Origin: an uncultured Chthonomonas sp.
Lineage (GTDB): Bacteria > Armatimonadota > Chthonomonadetes > Chthonomonadales > Chthonomonadaceae
NCBI GenBank assembly: GCA_903919615.1
Contig: CAIXIX010000563.1
Location: forward strand, 1-56,412
DNA length: 56,412 bases
Direction of reading: 5' to 3'
The first letter of the stretch is position 1, and every line of letters starts with the position of its first letter. Both the position numbers and the translations under genes were made by a program. The notes under the pieces are model-generated. The model did no database searches. It was not told the origin of the DNA and saw only the letters and a program-made list of their open reading frames with translations. This document shows, piece by piece, positions 29,659 through 37,529 of the stretch.

Positions 29659-29675
29659 GGTTTTGAATATATCAA
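29646..29675. promoter_or_regulatory. Tandem palindromic operator upstream of furA-katG
   Basis: Two perfect TTGA-N5-TCAA palindromes, ttgaattaatcaa (29646-29658) and ttgaatatatcaa (29663-29675), are spaced 17 bp centre to centre inside an AT-rich region. Each 13-bp unit is symmetric, as expected for a dimeric Fur-family repressor. A looser match at 29713-29725 (ttgattatatctt) faces the divergent peptidase gene. Confidence 0.7.
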
Positions 29676-29733
29676 TAAACAGAATTATTCGATACTTTCA
29701 CTGTTGTCAATCTTGATTATATCTTAAGAGACG

Positions 29734-32499
29734 ATGCGAACGATTCACGACGTACGGAACACTTGTCGGGTACAATTATGCATGGACAAACTGCGGCCCC
29801 TCCCCGGCTCGCGGCGCTCCGTGATAGCTAAACGACGTGTTTTTTTGCTGAGTGTTGCAGGTTGGACATGGCTCCTGGCTGCCTCCTTTGCGTTGCTGGT
29901 AATGCAGCCAATTGCTTCAGAGGCTCAAAAGAGCGGTGACGATGTTGATGCTCCTTCGCACGTCACAGCTACGGATGAGCAGCGTACAGCCGATCTATTC
30001 ATTATGATAGACTCTGCGCATGGCGCTGAGCTGCAGCTTCACATGCCAGACCCCCCAGCGCAAATTTCGATTCCTGCTTGTAAAGAGATTCTTGTGCGCG
30101 GGATCCAGAATTCGTTGCGACTCAAGCTGCAGTCTGTAGAGTTCTCTAAGTCGAGTGATGGCCCATGGGTTCTCACCGCTGCGCTTCCTCCCCGAACTAC
30201 ATCGTCCCCATTCGAGTACTCTGTTTGGCTCGTGATGCATAAACTACTGGTGGAGCTCGACCGGCTAAATATCGAGATATTAACGATCAATATAACTGCT
30301 CCCAGGTTTGTTAGCGTTGATGTATTGCCACCGCCCGTAATTACGTACGAACCAGGGGGACTGAAACGATTCTATTGGAGCTGCGAGGTAAGCGAAACAA
30401 GCCGCAATATTGACTCTATTGCGTTCTCCGCCGGACTAACTGATATTGAGGTCGAAACTCGAATCGCAGCCTTGTCTCTGTTTTTCGCCTTAACACTTGC
30501 TCTGCTTTTAGTTAGGCGTCGCATGGCTATGCGCTACCTAGAATCTTCAAGTAAGCTGTCTGCCTTCCGATATGCGCTCTTCTCCAATCGCATTGTTCCG
30601 ATCTTTACAGTTCTCTGGATAACCATCCTGTTGGCCGCCTTTCCATTGCCTGCAGTTCGCCTCTTCTTCGAGGCGCGTGGAGACGTCGGGGCAGCGTGGT
30701 TTTATGTAGAGATCGTGCTCACCGCGGTATTCATCGTTCAGGTCTCGTCTGCGTGGTTGGCCTACCCGGTCATCGTGCTTCACAGGCTTTTCGATGGATC
30801 ACGCATTCGTTTTCTGGGCGTCAGGATTGTACAGTTATTGACCCTCTACCTGCCAGTTGGCCTATTAATTGTTGGCGTGGCCGCATCATCGGGCGATAGG
30901 GCTAGAAGCTTCGTCGCGCCAATTCTCGCGGCGTTCATCAGCGCGAGTGTTGGCCGGCTCCTCACCCTTGTTGCCAACCCGATGATCACCGATGAGCTGC
31001 ACACCGGAGATTTGACCTCCCGAGCTAGCCAGATTGCATCTATATGGAAAATCAGCAGTCCTAAGCTGTTCCAGGTGGATGCTGGAGCGATGCGATTGCT
31101 GTTCGCATACGCTGCGAAACGTGGGCAAATCTATTTTGCCAACGCACTGCTAAATGATCTAACGTGTGCTGAATTTGATGGGTTGATCGCTCATGAAGCA
31201 GCGCACTTGAGGCACACGCATGCCGAACGCTATTCGGCTCTTGCAAGCGTCGGCTTCCTGGTTCTACCCTCTACCCTGTTGTTCATGCTGGCTTCCAGCG
31301 CACCAGCGTACTGTTTCTTTGCGCCGCTCTGCCTTGGGCCGATCGCGCTGTTTTTCCTTGCGTTTGTCAGACATAACGAATTCGTGTGCGACCGCGACGC
31401 AGCGATGGCGCTTGGAACCGCAGAGCCATTTATTTCGGCGCTCAAGAAACTGCACACCGCGAACGGCGTGCCGGAGGGCTCGACGAGGCTACAGACGTTA
31501 GTCAGCACCCATCCGTCGCTCAACAGCCGAATTGAAGCGCTCAGGCGCCTTAACTTGCCGCAAGCAGGCAGCCTGGAGTGCGAGCAGCCTTTATTAGGAG
31601 AACCCGTCAACGCCGATGCCGAGTTGCACTATTCAGCTCCTCCCGTTGCGATCTATAACACGTCCAGAAAGACCCTCCATAACGCGATAGAGCGCCTTCT
31701 GACTATCCTGACTCTCTGCGCCGTCCCAGTAACATTCGCAACAGTGTCACATCGCGCTAGTCTCTCCGGCGGTTACCGCGCCGCCCTCTATCTTGTGGGC
31801 ATCGCCGCGACGATCGAATTGGCGATGCTGATTGAAGACCGGCTTCCGGCAAAACTACTGCGCAACACCTACATAAAATTAAAAGTAAAACTCTCAATGC
31901 AGAACCACAGAGCAGGGCTCTTTGTCGGATGGTCGTCCGGAGCGCTAGGTGCGAAATCCCAGTCACAGCAAATTGCGGATATCGGGTTTGTGGAGCTCAC
32001 GACACACGCGATGCAACTGTTCGGGGACAGGTGGGACTTTAGGATTACGCGGCCAGCTATCACGGAAATTGCTAATGGCCCGAGCGATTCGGGTGCAATT
32101 CGATCCGCCAGCATTCGTATTAGATATAAGATAGACGATGAGACCAAGCACGAGATCCTGCTGCGGGCTATGCCGGTAACCAGCAAGAGAGCTGCAAGAG
32201 CAGAAACGAGCAGATGGAAAACCGAACTGCTGGCGTGGTGTGAACAGCCCACCGATGCTTCTGCGGAGCAAGGTCAGGCGAGCCTGCCACCCCCCAGTCT
32301 TAGTGGCGCCGCACAAAGACAGAGGAGTATCCTCACCTGGATTCTCAACGTTGTCACTTTCACGGCATGGGTAGTACTTGCCAGTGTCCTTACCGGCCTA
32401 TATCACGATGCTTCCAGACCAGCAGATGCTGTTTATGCCATTTTGTGCGCCGCATTAGGCGCAACCTATCTGGCATGGTGTGCTCGTTCTGCGCACTAA
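29734..32499 (+). CDS. Very large M48-family membrane metallopeptidase
   Basis: 921 aa, or 905 from ATG 29782. A first membrane helix (about 37-57) leads into an extracytoplasmic domain of about 190 residues, then several helices (about 253-420). The M48 zinc site follows: HEAAH near residue 487 and the third ligand Glu in NEFVCDRD near 549. More helices and a cytosolic-looking C-terminal domain (about 690-870) end in two final helices. HtpX-type relatives are about 300 aa, so this protein is a multidomain elaboration and could be a signal-responsive or quality-control protease. It diverges from furA and shares the operator region. No regulator-type partner is adjacent. Confidence 0.8.
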   Translation: MRTIHDVRNTCRVQLCMDKLRPLPGSRRSVIAKRRVFLLSVAGWTWLLAASFALLVMQPIASEAQKSGDDVDAPSHVTATDEQRTADLFIMIDSAHGAELQLHMPDPPAQISIPACKEILVRGIQNSLRLKLQSVEFSKSSDGPWVLTAALPPRTTSSPFEYSVWLVMHKLLVELDRLNIEILTINITAPRFVSVDVLPPPVITYEPGGLKRFYWSCEVSETSRNIDSIAFSAGLTDIEVETRIAALSLFFALTLALLLVRRRMAMRYLESSSKLSAFRYALFSNRIVPIFTVLWITILLAAFPLPAVRLFFEARGDVGAAWFYVEIVLTAVFIVQVSSAWLAYPVIVLHRLFDGSRIRFLGVRIVQLLTLYLPVGLLIVGVAASSGDRARSFVAPILAAFISASVGRLLTLVANPMITDELHTGDLTSRASQIASIWKISSPKLFQVDAGAMRLLFAYAAKRGQIYFANALLNDLTCAEFDGLIAHEAAHLRHTHAERYSALASVGFLVLPSTLLFMLASSAPAYCFFAPLCLGPIALFFLAFVRHNEFVCDRDAAMALGTAEPFISALKKLHTANGVPEGSTRLQTLVSTHPSLNSRIEALRRLNLPQAGSLECEQPLLGEPVNADAELHYSAPPVAIYNTSRKTLHNAIERLLTILTLCAVPVTFATVSHRASLSGGYRAALYLVGIAATIELAMLIEDRLPAKLLRNTYIKLKVKLSMQNHRAGLFVGWSSGALGAKSQSQQIADIGFVELTTHAMQLFGDRWDFRITRPAITEIANGPSDSGAIRSASIRIRYKIDDETKHEILLRAMPVTSKRAARAETSRWKTELLAWCEQPTDASAEQGQASLPPPSLSGAAQRQRSILTWILNVVTFTAWVVLASVLTGLYHDASRPADAVYAILCAALGATYLAWCARSAH

Positions 32500-32539
32500 T
32501 GGCCATGTGCTCCGCTCGGTTAGTGCATGCTTGACGCAC

Positions 32540-32586
32540 ATTCCCCCGTTTTGCGGATGGCCAGAAGGCTCCAAAGCCGGTATACT
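32540..32586 (+). promoter_or_regulatory. korA promoter with conserved box
   Basis: The box ttcccccgttttgcggatgg (32541-32560, preceded by a matching A) is followed by 20 bp and then TATACT (32581-32586). The same box, spacer length and TATAAT occur before the nuo operon at 38755-38801. No TTGACA-like -35 is present 16-18 bp before the -10. The box is centred near -43 of the predicted start, a position used by class II activators. Confidence 0.65.
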
Positions 32587-32598
32587 TTGTTATCTATT

Positions 32599-32641
32599 AG
32601 CCCTGCGCCGAAACGAAGCCCCGTTGTTGACAGGGCTTTTT
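32599..32641 (+). terminator. Intrinsic terminator inside the korA leader
   Basis: agccctg (32599-32605) pairs with cagggct (32631-32637), followed by ttttt (32637-32641). The loop is 25 nt. It lies between the predicted korA start point and the korA ATG, only 32 nt from the latter, so transcripts reaching korA must pass it. It may also end the peptidase transcript. Confidence 0.65.
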
Positions 32642-32672
32642 CGCTGTGCGGGATGATCCGAAAGGGTTTGAT

Positions 32673-34469
32673 ATGGCTTTACAGACATCGGAATTGACGA
32701 CAGACGTAACGATACGACTGGTAGGTGAGTCTGGAGAGGGAACGATTAGCCTTGGCGAGTTGGCAGCAAAGATGCTCACCAAGCTTGGTCTTGAGATATG
32801 TACATTTCAAACTTTCCCGGCAGAGATCAAGGGTGGAACCGTTATGTTCCAGATCCGGGCTCGCGCAGGGGAAGTGCTTACCGAAGGCGACGCCGCGAAT
32901 ATACTTGTGGCGCTCACTGAAGATGGCTTTGTCTCGATGGGTGGAAATGTTGCTGGCGACGGGATTATTCTGTACGATTCCGATGTTTTCACGCCTCCAA
33001 CGGTGGAGGGTCGATGGCTGCTTGGCATGCCGATCTCTACCATGGGTAAGGTACTTAAGGATTCTCTGCGATCTGAGCTCGAAGGCGATCAGGTTGCACG
33101 CCTTCCAGCGCCAAAAAACATGATCGGTCTTGGCGCGCTGCTTACCCTCATTGATGCCCCACTGACCCCCGCGGAAGAGTACATTAAAGAGCTATTCGGC
33201 CGCAAAGGCGATGCAATCGTTCGCATGAATCAGCGCGCACTTAATGCTGGCGCCGATAAGGTGAAAGAGCAGCTTGAGGGTCGGACGATCCCGCACATCA
33301 CTGCTCAGGAGAGAACGGCCCCCATCGTTACGGTCAGCGGCAACCAGATGATTGCCATGGGCGCGCTTGCTGCGGGCCTCGGCTTCTTCGGCGGCTACCC
33401 AATTACGCCTGCCACAGAAATCATGGAGTTCCTTGCGAAGGAGCTTCCACGGTTTGGTGGAGACCTTATTCAGGCGGAAGATGAAATCGCCGCGCTTGCC
33501 ATGTGTATTGGCGCAAGCTACGCCGGCAAGAAAACGATGACGTCCAGCTCCGGCCCCGGCATCAGCCTGATGGTTGAACTTATTAACCTGGCTGGCCAGG
33601 CAGAGGTACCGGTTGTTATCGTAGATGTTCAGCGCGGCGGCGCCTCAACAGGCATGCCAACCAAGACTAGCCAGGGAGACCTGAATCTTGCCGTCTACGG
33701 CGTTCACAACGAATCCCCGCACATCGTATTTGCGGCCGCAAGCGTAGAAGACTGCTTCTGGGCAACCATCGAGGCGTTCAACCTGGCCGAGCAGTGCCAG
33801 TGCGCGGTTCTGCTGCTCTCCGAGCAGTCGCTCGCAACAAAGAAGGTTACAATCCCGCCACCGAATACGGCTGAGATTCGTATCGTGAATAGAAAGACCC
33901 CGACGGAAGATCAGTTGGGCGAAAGATATCATCGGTACGCCGATACTCTAACGGGCGTATCGCCGATGTCGTCACCAGGGCTGCCGGGCGGCGCGTATGT
34001 AGCTACCGGTATCGAGCACGATGAGCTAGGCAATCCGGGCTACACTCCCGAACTTGCACGCCAGATGAAGGACAAGCGCTTCCGCAAGCTCGACACGCTG
34101 GTTCGAGAGCAGGGCTCCCAGTATGCGCACCAGTTCGGCCCAGCAGAAGGCCCGCTGGACGTGGGCATCATCGCATTCGGCTCGACCGAGGGTGTTATTC
34201 GTGAGGCAACTGCGGCGGCAGCGGCAACCGGCCTAAAAGTCGGCCACTTGCACCTCCGCCTGTTAAACCCACTACCCATCGAGCAGGTCGAAGAGTTCGC
34301 TTCCCGATGCAAACAGATCCTTGTGCCGGAGCTCAACTATACCGGACAGCTGGCAGGCTGGCTGAGAAGCCAGGTTGGCCTCAAACTTCACACCTACCAC
34401 AAGGATGAAGGCGTCCCATTCGTCGCCAAGGAACTGATTGAAGAGATCAAATCCGTCGCCGCAAGGTGA
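32673..34469 (+). CDS. korA: 2-oxoacid:ferredoxin oxidoreductase, fused gamma-alpha subunit
   Basis: 598 aa from ATG 32673 (AAAGGG upstream; GTG 32646 would include it). An N-terminal gamma domain (about 10-185; VGESGEGTISLGELAAKML) is fused to the alpha, pyrimidine-binding domain (about 215-595; GGYPITPATEIMEFLAKE, SSSGPGISLM). With the beta subunit it oxidatively decarboxylates a 2-oxoacid, most likely 2-oxoglutarate, to the acyl-CoA and reduces ferredoxin. The fused gamma-alpha layout is that of bacterial KorA. Pyruvate or branched-chain oxoacids cannot be excluded by sequence alone. It is paired with korB 79 bp downstream. Confidence 0.93.
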   Translation: MALQTSELTTDVTIRLVGESGEGTISLGELAAKMLTKLGLEICTFQTFPAEIKGGTVMFQIRARAGEVLTEGDAANILVALTEDGFVSMGGNVAGDGIILYDSDVFTPPTVEGRWLLGMPISTMGKVLKDSLRSELEGDQVARLPAPKNMIGLGALLTLIDAPLTPAEEYIKELFGRKGDAIVRMNQRALNAGADKVKEQLEGRTIPHITAQERTAPIVTVSGNQMIAMGALAAGLGFFGGYPITPATEIMEFLAKELPRFGGDLIQAEDEIAALAMCIGASYAGKKTMTSSSGPGISLMVELINLAGQAEVPVVIVDVQRGGASTGMPTKTSQGDLNLAVYGVHNESPHIVFAAASVEDCFWATIEAFNLAEQCQCAVLLLSEQSLATKKVTIPPPNTAEIRIVNRKTPTEDQLGERYHRYADTLTGVSPMSSPGLPGGAYVATGIEHDELGNPGYTPELARQMKDKRFRKLDTLVREQGSQYAHQFGPAEGPLDVGIIAFGSTEGVIREATAAAAATGLKVGHLHLRLLNPLPIEQVEEFASRCKQILVPELNYTGQLAGWLRSQVGLKLHTYHKDEGVPFVAKELIEEIKSVAAR

Positions 34470-34548
34470 CCGATTGGTAAATGACGGACGCTGAACGACC
34501 GGCCTACTAATGACATTGGGGGCCCTAATACCTGAGGATGAAGACCTG

Positions 34549-35442
34549 ATGACGACTGCAACATTAACATACACACCAAAATCATATAAGAGTGACTTGA
34601 AGCCAATATGGTGCCCAGGCTGCGGCGACTTTGGCGTACTGAGCGCACTGTACAAAGCCATGGCGCAGTGCCAGCTAGATCCCAACAACACCGTTGTGGT
34701 CTCCGGCATTGGATGCTCATCCCGGCTTCCGGGCTTTGTATCCACGTATGGATTTCACAGCGTTCATGGCCGAGCCCTTCCGGTAGCGACCGGCATCAAA
34801 GCCTCGCGACCAGAGCTCAACGTAATCGTGGTTGGTGGAGACGGAGATGGCTACTCGATCGGTGGCGGGCACCTGCCGCATGCCGCTCGCCGAAACCTGA
34901 ACATGACCTACCTGATCATGAACAACAACACCTATGGTCTCACCAAGGGGCAGGTTTCACCAACATCTATGATTCCGCGAGCATCCTCGAACCCGAAGAT
35001 CGACCCTAAGCGCTGGCGTACAACTCCCTACGGGATGGTTGAAGATCATCTCGATCCTCTCGCCCTCGCCGTTGCAGCAGACTGCTCGTTTGTAGCGCGC
35101 GGCTTCTCGTACAAGCCGAACGTTCTTGCCGACATTCTGGTTCAGGCAATCTCGCACAAGGGATTCTCCTTGATCGATGCGTTTTCGCCCTGCCCGACAA
35201 TGAATCAGGATCAGACGGACGACTACTACAAAAACATGACCTTCGACATTCCTGCCGATCACGATCCAAGCAACAAGACCGCTGCATTCGCGCTGGCGAC
35301 ACATCCAACCGGCTACCCGATCGGCGTGATCTACAAGCATGTGAACAAGCCAAGCATGCAGGACGAAGAAGCCTCCATTCGTGGCCGCTTCACAAACGAC
35401 CTTACTGCAACAATCGACAGCCTGTTCAGACGCTACCTGTAG
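34549..35442 (+). CDS. korB: 2-oxoacid:ferredoxin oxidoreductase, beta subunit
   Basis: 297 aa from ATG 34549 (GAGGA 10 nt upstream); ATG 34510 lacks a site. It binds thiamine diphosphate (GGDGDGYSIGGGH ... NNNTYGLTKGQ) and one 4Fe-4S cluster through WCPGC, a Cys in GIGCSSR and a later Cys in SPCPT. It forms the active site with KorA and passes electrons to ferredoxin. A perfect intrinsic terminator follows 12 bp after the stop, so korAB form a closed two-gene unit. Confidence 0.94.
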   Translation: MTTATLTYTPKSYKSDLKPIWCPGCGDFGVLSALYKAMAQCQLDPNNTVVVSGIGCSSRLPGFVSTYGFHSVHGRALPVATGIKASRPELNVIVVGGDGDGYSIGGGHLPHAARRNLNMTYLIMNNNTYGLTKGQVSPTSMIPRASSNPKIDPKRWRTTPYGMVEDHLDPLALAVAADCSFVARGFSYKPNVLADILVQAISHKGFSLIDAFSPCPTMNQDQTDDYYKNMTFDIPADHDPSNKTAAFALATHPTGYPIGVIYKHVNKPSMQDEEASIRGRFTNDLTATIDSLFRRYL

Positions 35443-35453
35443 AGCTGAATTCG

Positions 35454-35504
35454 AAGCCCTGCCTCGCTGCGGTCTAAAAAAGACAGAGCGAGGCAGGGCT
35501 TTTT
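35454..35504 (+). terminator. Intrinsic terminator after korB
   Basis: aagccctgcctcgct (35454-35468) pairs perfectly with agcgaggcagggctt (35487-35501) over 15 bp, with an 18-nt loop and a ttttt tail (35500-35504). This is a textbook Rho-independent terminator for korAB. Confidence 0.93.
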
Positions 35505-35599
35505 GTATGTGGGAGCATCGGAGGCGTGGAGCGTGGCTACGCATGACTCATATCTGTGGAGACCACTTGCAGGCACAAAGCGATGCGGAATTGATCTTA

Positions 35600-35740
35600 T
35601 CCCCCTCCCCGACCTAGCTCTACCGCTCGGACCCTCATTCTTCGGGCGCTCCAGAGAACACCCCACATTTGCTCGCTAGAGCTCACCTCTTTCCGCTTGC
35701 CTCCCTCGCACGCTCGGGCGCGGCAGAGAACACGGAGGGG
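35600..35740. repeat. Palindromic intergenic element (copy 2)
   Basis: It begins with a cccctccccg stretch and ends in a part (35682-35740: cacctctttccgcttg, ctcc, then gaacacggagggg) that matches the element near 13903. The inner cgcacgctcgggcg fragment is palindromic. It is a member of the window's dispersed non-coding repeats. Confidence 0.5.
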
Positions 35741-35852
35741 ACTAAATGCGCGCCTCCGGACCGAAGGTCGGCCTAGCCAAAGATATGATACATGTGTAGG
35801 GAGCCTGGTAGGGGCACTGCGATAGATTCTGTGCTGGTTGGGACGGGCCAGC

Positions 35853-35911
35853 CTGAGCCGCAGGCCCTTCGAGTTCGCACGCCTTTCCTGTCTCCTGTTC
35901 CGTCCTCGGCA
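35853..35911. repeat. 59-bp direct repeat, left copy
   Basis: It starts ctgagccgcaggcccttcg and ends gttccgtcctcggca. It matches 36017-36075 at 57 of 59 positions by eye. Confidence 0.85.
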
Positions 35912-36016
35912 GAGCGGCTCTTACCTGCAAGGGGGACGCAGCTTGACGCTTACTAGACTGGAAGGCGTAACTAATCTAACGCGGCGCCCCTACAGATGCG
36001 CTTCATTGACCACGGT

Positions 36017-36075
36017 CTGAGCCGCTGGCCCTTCGAGTTCGCACGCCCTTCCTGTCTCCTGTTCCGTCCTCGGCA
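36017..36075. repeat. 59-bp direct repeat, right copy
   Basis: It starts ctgagccgctggcccttcg. It differs from the left copy at two positions. The two copies are 164 bp apart start to start. Confidence 0.85.
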
Positions 36076-36200
36076 ACCCAACCGCCCCTGCAGGACTTAG
36101 CTGAGGAGATGTTGCCATGAATTAGTGTCACCAGACCCAATCGCTCACGCATGCCGAATTTGTCTCGGCCGTATGAGATAATTTATGTAGGAGGCATAGA

Positions 36201-36518
36201 GTGAAATTACACGGGATCAATCTTGAACCATACGTGCTAGTGGAGTTCTGCCACAGATGGAGTATCAGCGATCTGCGCGTCTTCGGCTCTATACTGCGAG
36301 ACGATTTTGACGCGGAAAGCGATGTCGACTTTCTTGCTGATTTTGATGATACGATAGAGCGAGACGCTTTTGACCACATGGAGATGGAAGACGAACTCGC
36401 TTCAATCGTCGGGCGTAAAGTGGACCTAGTCAGCCGGTCAGCGATCGAAGCCAGCGGAAACCGCTTCTATTTGAAAGAAATATTCGCGACAGCGGAGCCG
36501 GTCCTTGCGCAGCGATGA
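36201..36518 (+). CDS. mntA: MntA-type nucleotidyltransferase antitoxin
   Basis: 105 aa. Minimal nucleotidyltransferase fold with the motif VFGSILRDDFDAESDVDFLADF in shortened form: GS-x-R-x-DF ... SDVDF, the two Asp residues binding metal. In MntA/HepT pairs this protein transfers AMP groups to a Tyr on the HEPN toxin and silences it. The GTG start at 36201 is preceded by AGGAGG. The gene overlaps hepT by 14 bp. It sits in the accessory region between korAB and the nuo operon. Confidence 0.9.
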   Translation: MKLHGINLEPYVLVEFCHRWSISDLRVFGSILRDDFDAESDVDFLADFDDTIERDAFDHMEMEDELASIVGRKVDLVSRSAIEASGNRFYLKEIFATAEPVLAQR

Positions 36519-36849
36519 CGCTTACGTCGAGGATATCAGACTTGCTACTGTGCGAATCGCCCAATACATTGAAGGGATGAGCCGCACAGAATTCGTTGTC
36601 GACGAGAAGACTCGCGCGGCGGTTGAGCGTGAAATGACGATCATCGGCGAAGCCTCAGGTAAGGTATCAGCGGCGTTCAAGTCTGAACATGCCAATTTTC
36701 CGTGGCAGCAACTCGTGAGGCTGCGTAACTTTTATGTACATGCGTATGAACGCCTGAGCCCGACAGAAGTTTGGGGGACCGCCTTTAAGCTGGCCCCGCG
36801 AGTCGGGCGGCTGGTAGCGGCGCTAACTGACGAAGACACCACCGAATAG
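36505..36849 (+). CDS. hepT: HepT-type HEPN ribonuclease toxin
   Basis: 114 aa, DUF86/HEPN family. The RNase motif R-x4-H-x-Y is visible as RNFYVHAY, where the Arg and His are catalytic and the Tyr is the usual AMP acceptor. The start is TTG 36505 within the mntA end, matching the family's N-terminus (SDDAYVEDIRLA). As the toxin it would cleave RNA when not modified by MntA. The overlap means the two are made together. Confidence 0.9.
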   Translation: MRSDDAYVEDIRLATVRIAQYIEGMSRTEFVVDEKTRAAVEREMTIIGEASGKVSAAFKSEHANFPWQQLVRLRNFYVHAYERLSPTEVWGTAFKLAPRVGRLVAALTDEDTTE

Positions 36850-36904
36850 GTGAGCGCCCCAGGATGACATCAAGTATCGCCTTTGTTGGCGTTCATTGGG
36901 TGCG

Positions 36905-37150
36905 ATGACGTCGTCCCGAGAACTGTTAGAGAGCGCGTCGCGAAAGGCCAGAGACCGAAGCACTGCTTTGCCCTTTGACTCGAACCCCGATAGCCCGGAG
37001 TCTGCGGAGAACGGTCTGATTCAGGCTCGCCTGCTGGCGACGCGACACGATCTCGATGGCGCTCGCGCACTCCTGCTCGTGCTGCGGGATCAATCCCCGG
37101 ACTCGACAGATATTGAAAATGAGCTCTGCAGGATCGATGCGCTGCTTTAG
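36905..37150 (+). CDS. Small hypothetical protein
   Basis: 81 aa from ATG 36905. Soluble, helical, with a TPR-like second half ('LIQARLLATRHDLDGARALL'). No ribosome site is convincing and I do not recognise a family. It could be a fragment of a longer TPR protein. It lies between hepT and the next small membrane ORF, 40 bp apart. Confidence 0.35.
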   Translation: MTSSRELLESASRKARDRSTALPFDSNPDSPESAENGLIQARLLATRHDLDGARALLLVLRDQSPDSTDIENELCRIDALL

Positions 37151-37189
37151 GACCGGCGAGAGCAGATTTCCTTTGGGAAGCGGCTTGCG

Positions 37190-37447
37190 ATGTGCCTGCC
37201 GGAAGCGCACCGTCTTGTCTATTTCGGGATCGGGGCGCTGGGTATCGGCCTGTTCGAACTATGCGGTATCTGGTCCGATTTCATTAACCATGGCATAGAT
37301 GGCACTACGATCATGCACGATAAAACCGGCGCGGGGTACACGGTACTTCTCAAGCCATACTTTGAATTCTATGTTGTCTTGATCGCCGCAGGAGCTGTGT
37401 CGCTGATTGCATCGTTCTTTGCCAATAGAGACGAGGTAATGGACTAA
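37190..37447 (+). CDS. Small two-helix membrane protein, hypothetical
   Basis: 85 aa. Two hydrophobic segments (about 10-30 and 57-77) flank a short loop. GGAAG lies 11 nt before ATG 37190. No family is recognised. Position and strand suggest it may be transcribed with the preceding small ORF. Confidence 0.45.
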   Translation: MCLPEAHRLVYFGIGALGIGLFELCGIWSDFINHGIDGTTIMHDKTGAGYTVLLKPYFEFYVVLIAAGAVSLIASFFANRDEVMD

Positions 37448-37529
37448 AGCGCTGCCGCTCTACTAATTCACAAAGTGGAACGGGATGCTGTCTATTGGCC
37501 TATGAGAAGCCCAGGTAGAATGATCTGTT

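Larger units (their letters stand above)
35505..36200. other. Repeat-rich intergenic region
   Basis: About 700 bp without a supportable gene. It holds palindromic GC-rich elements (about 35600-35740) and two copies of a 59-bp direct repeat (35853-35911, 36017-36075). The MntA ribosome site and probable promoter lie at its right end. Confidence 0.6.

Noticed and set aside
32551-32586. ttgcgg as a -35 for korA
   Set aside because: The spacing to TATACT is 24 bp, too long for a housekeeping promoter. The whole box is better read as an activator site.
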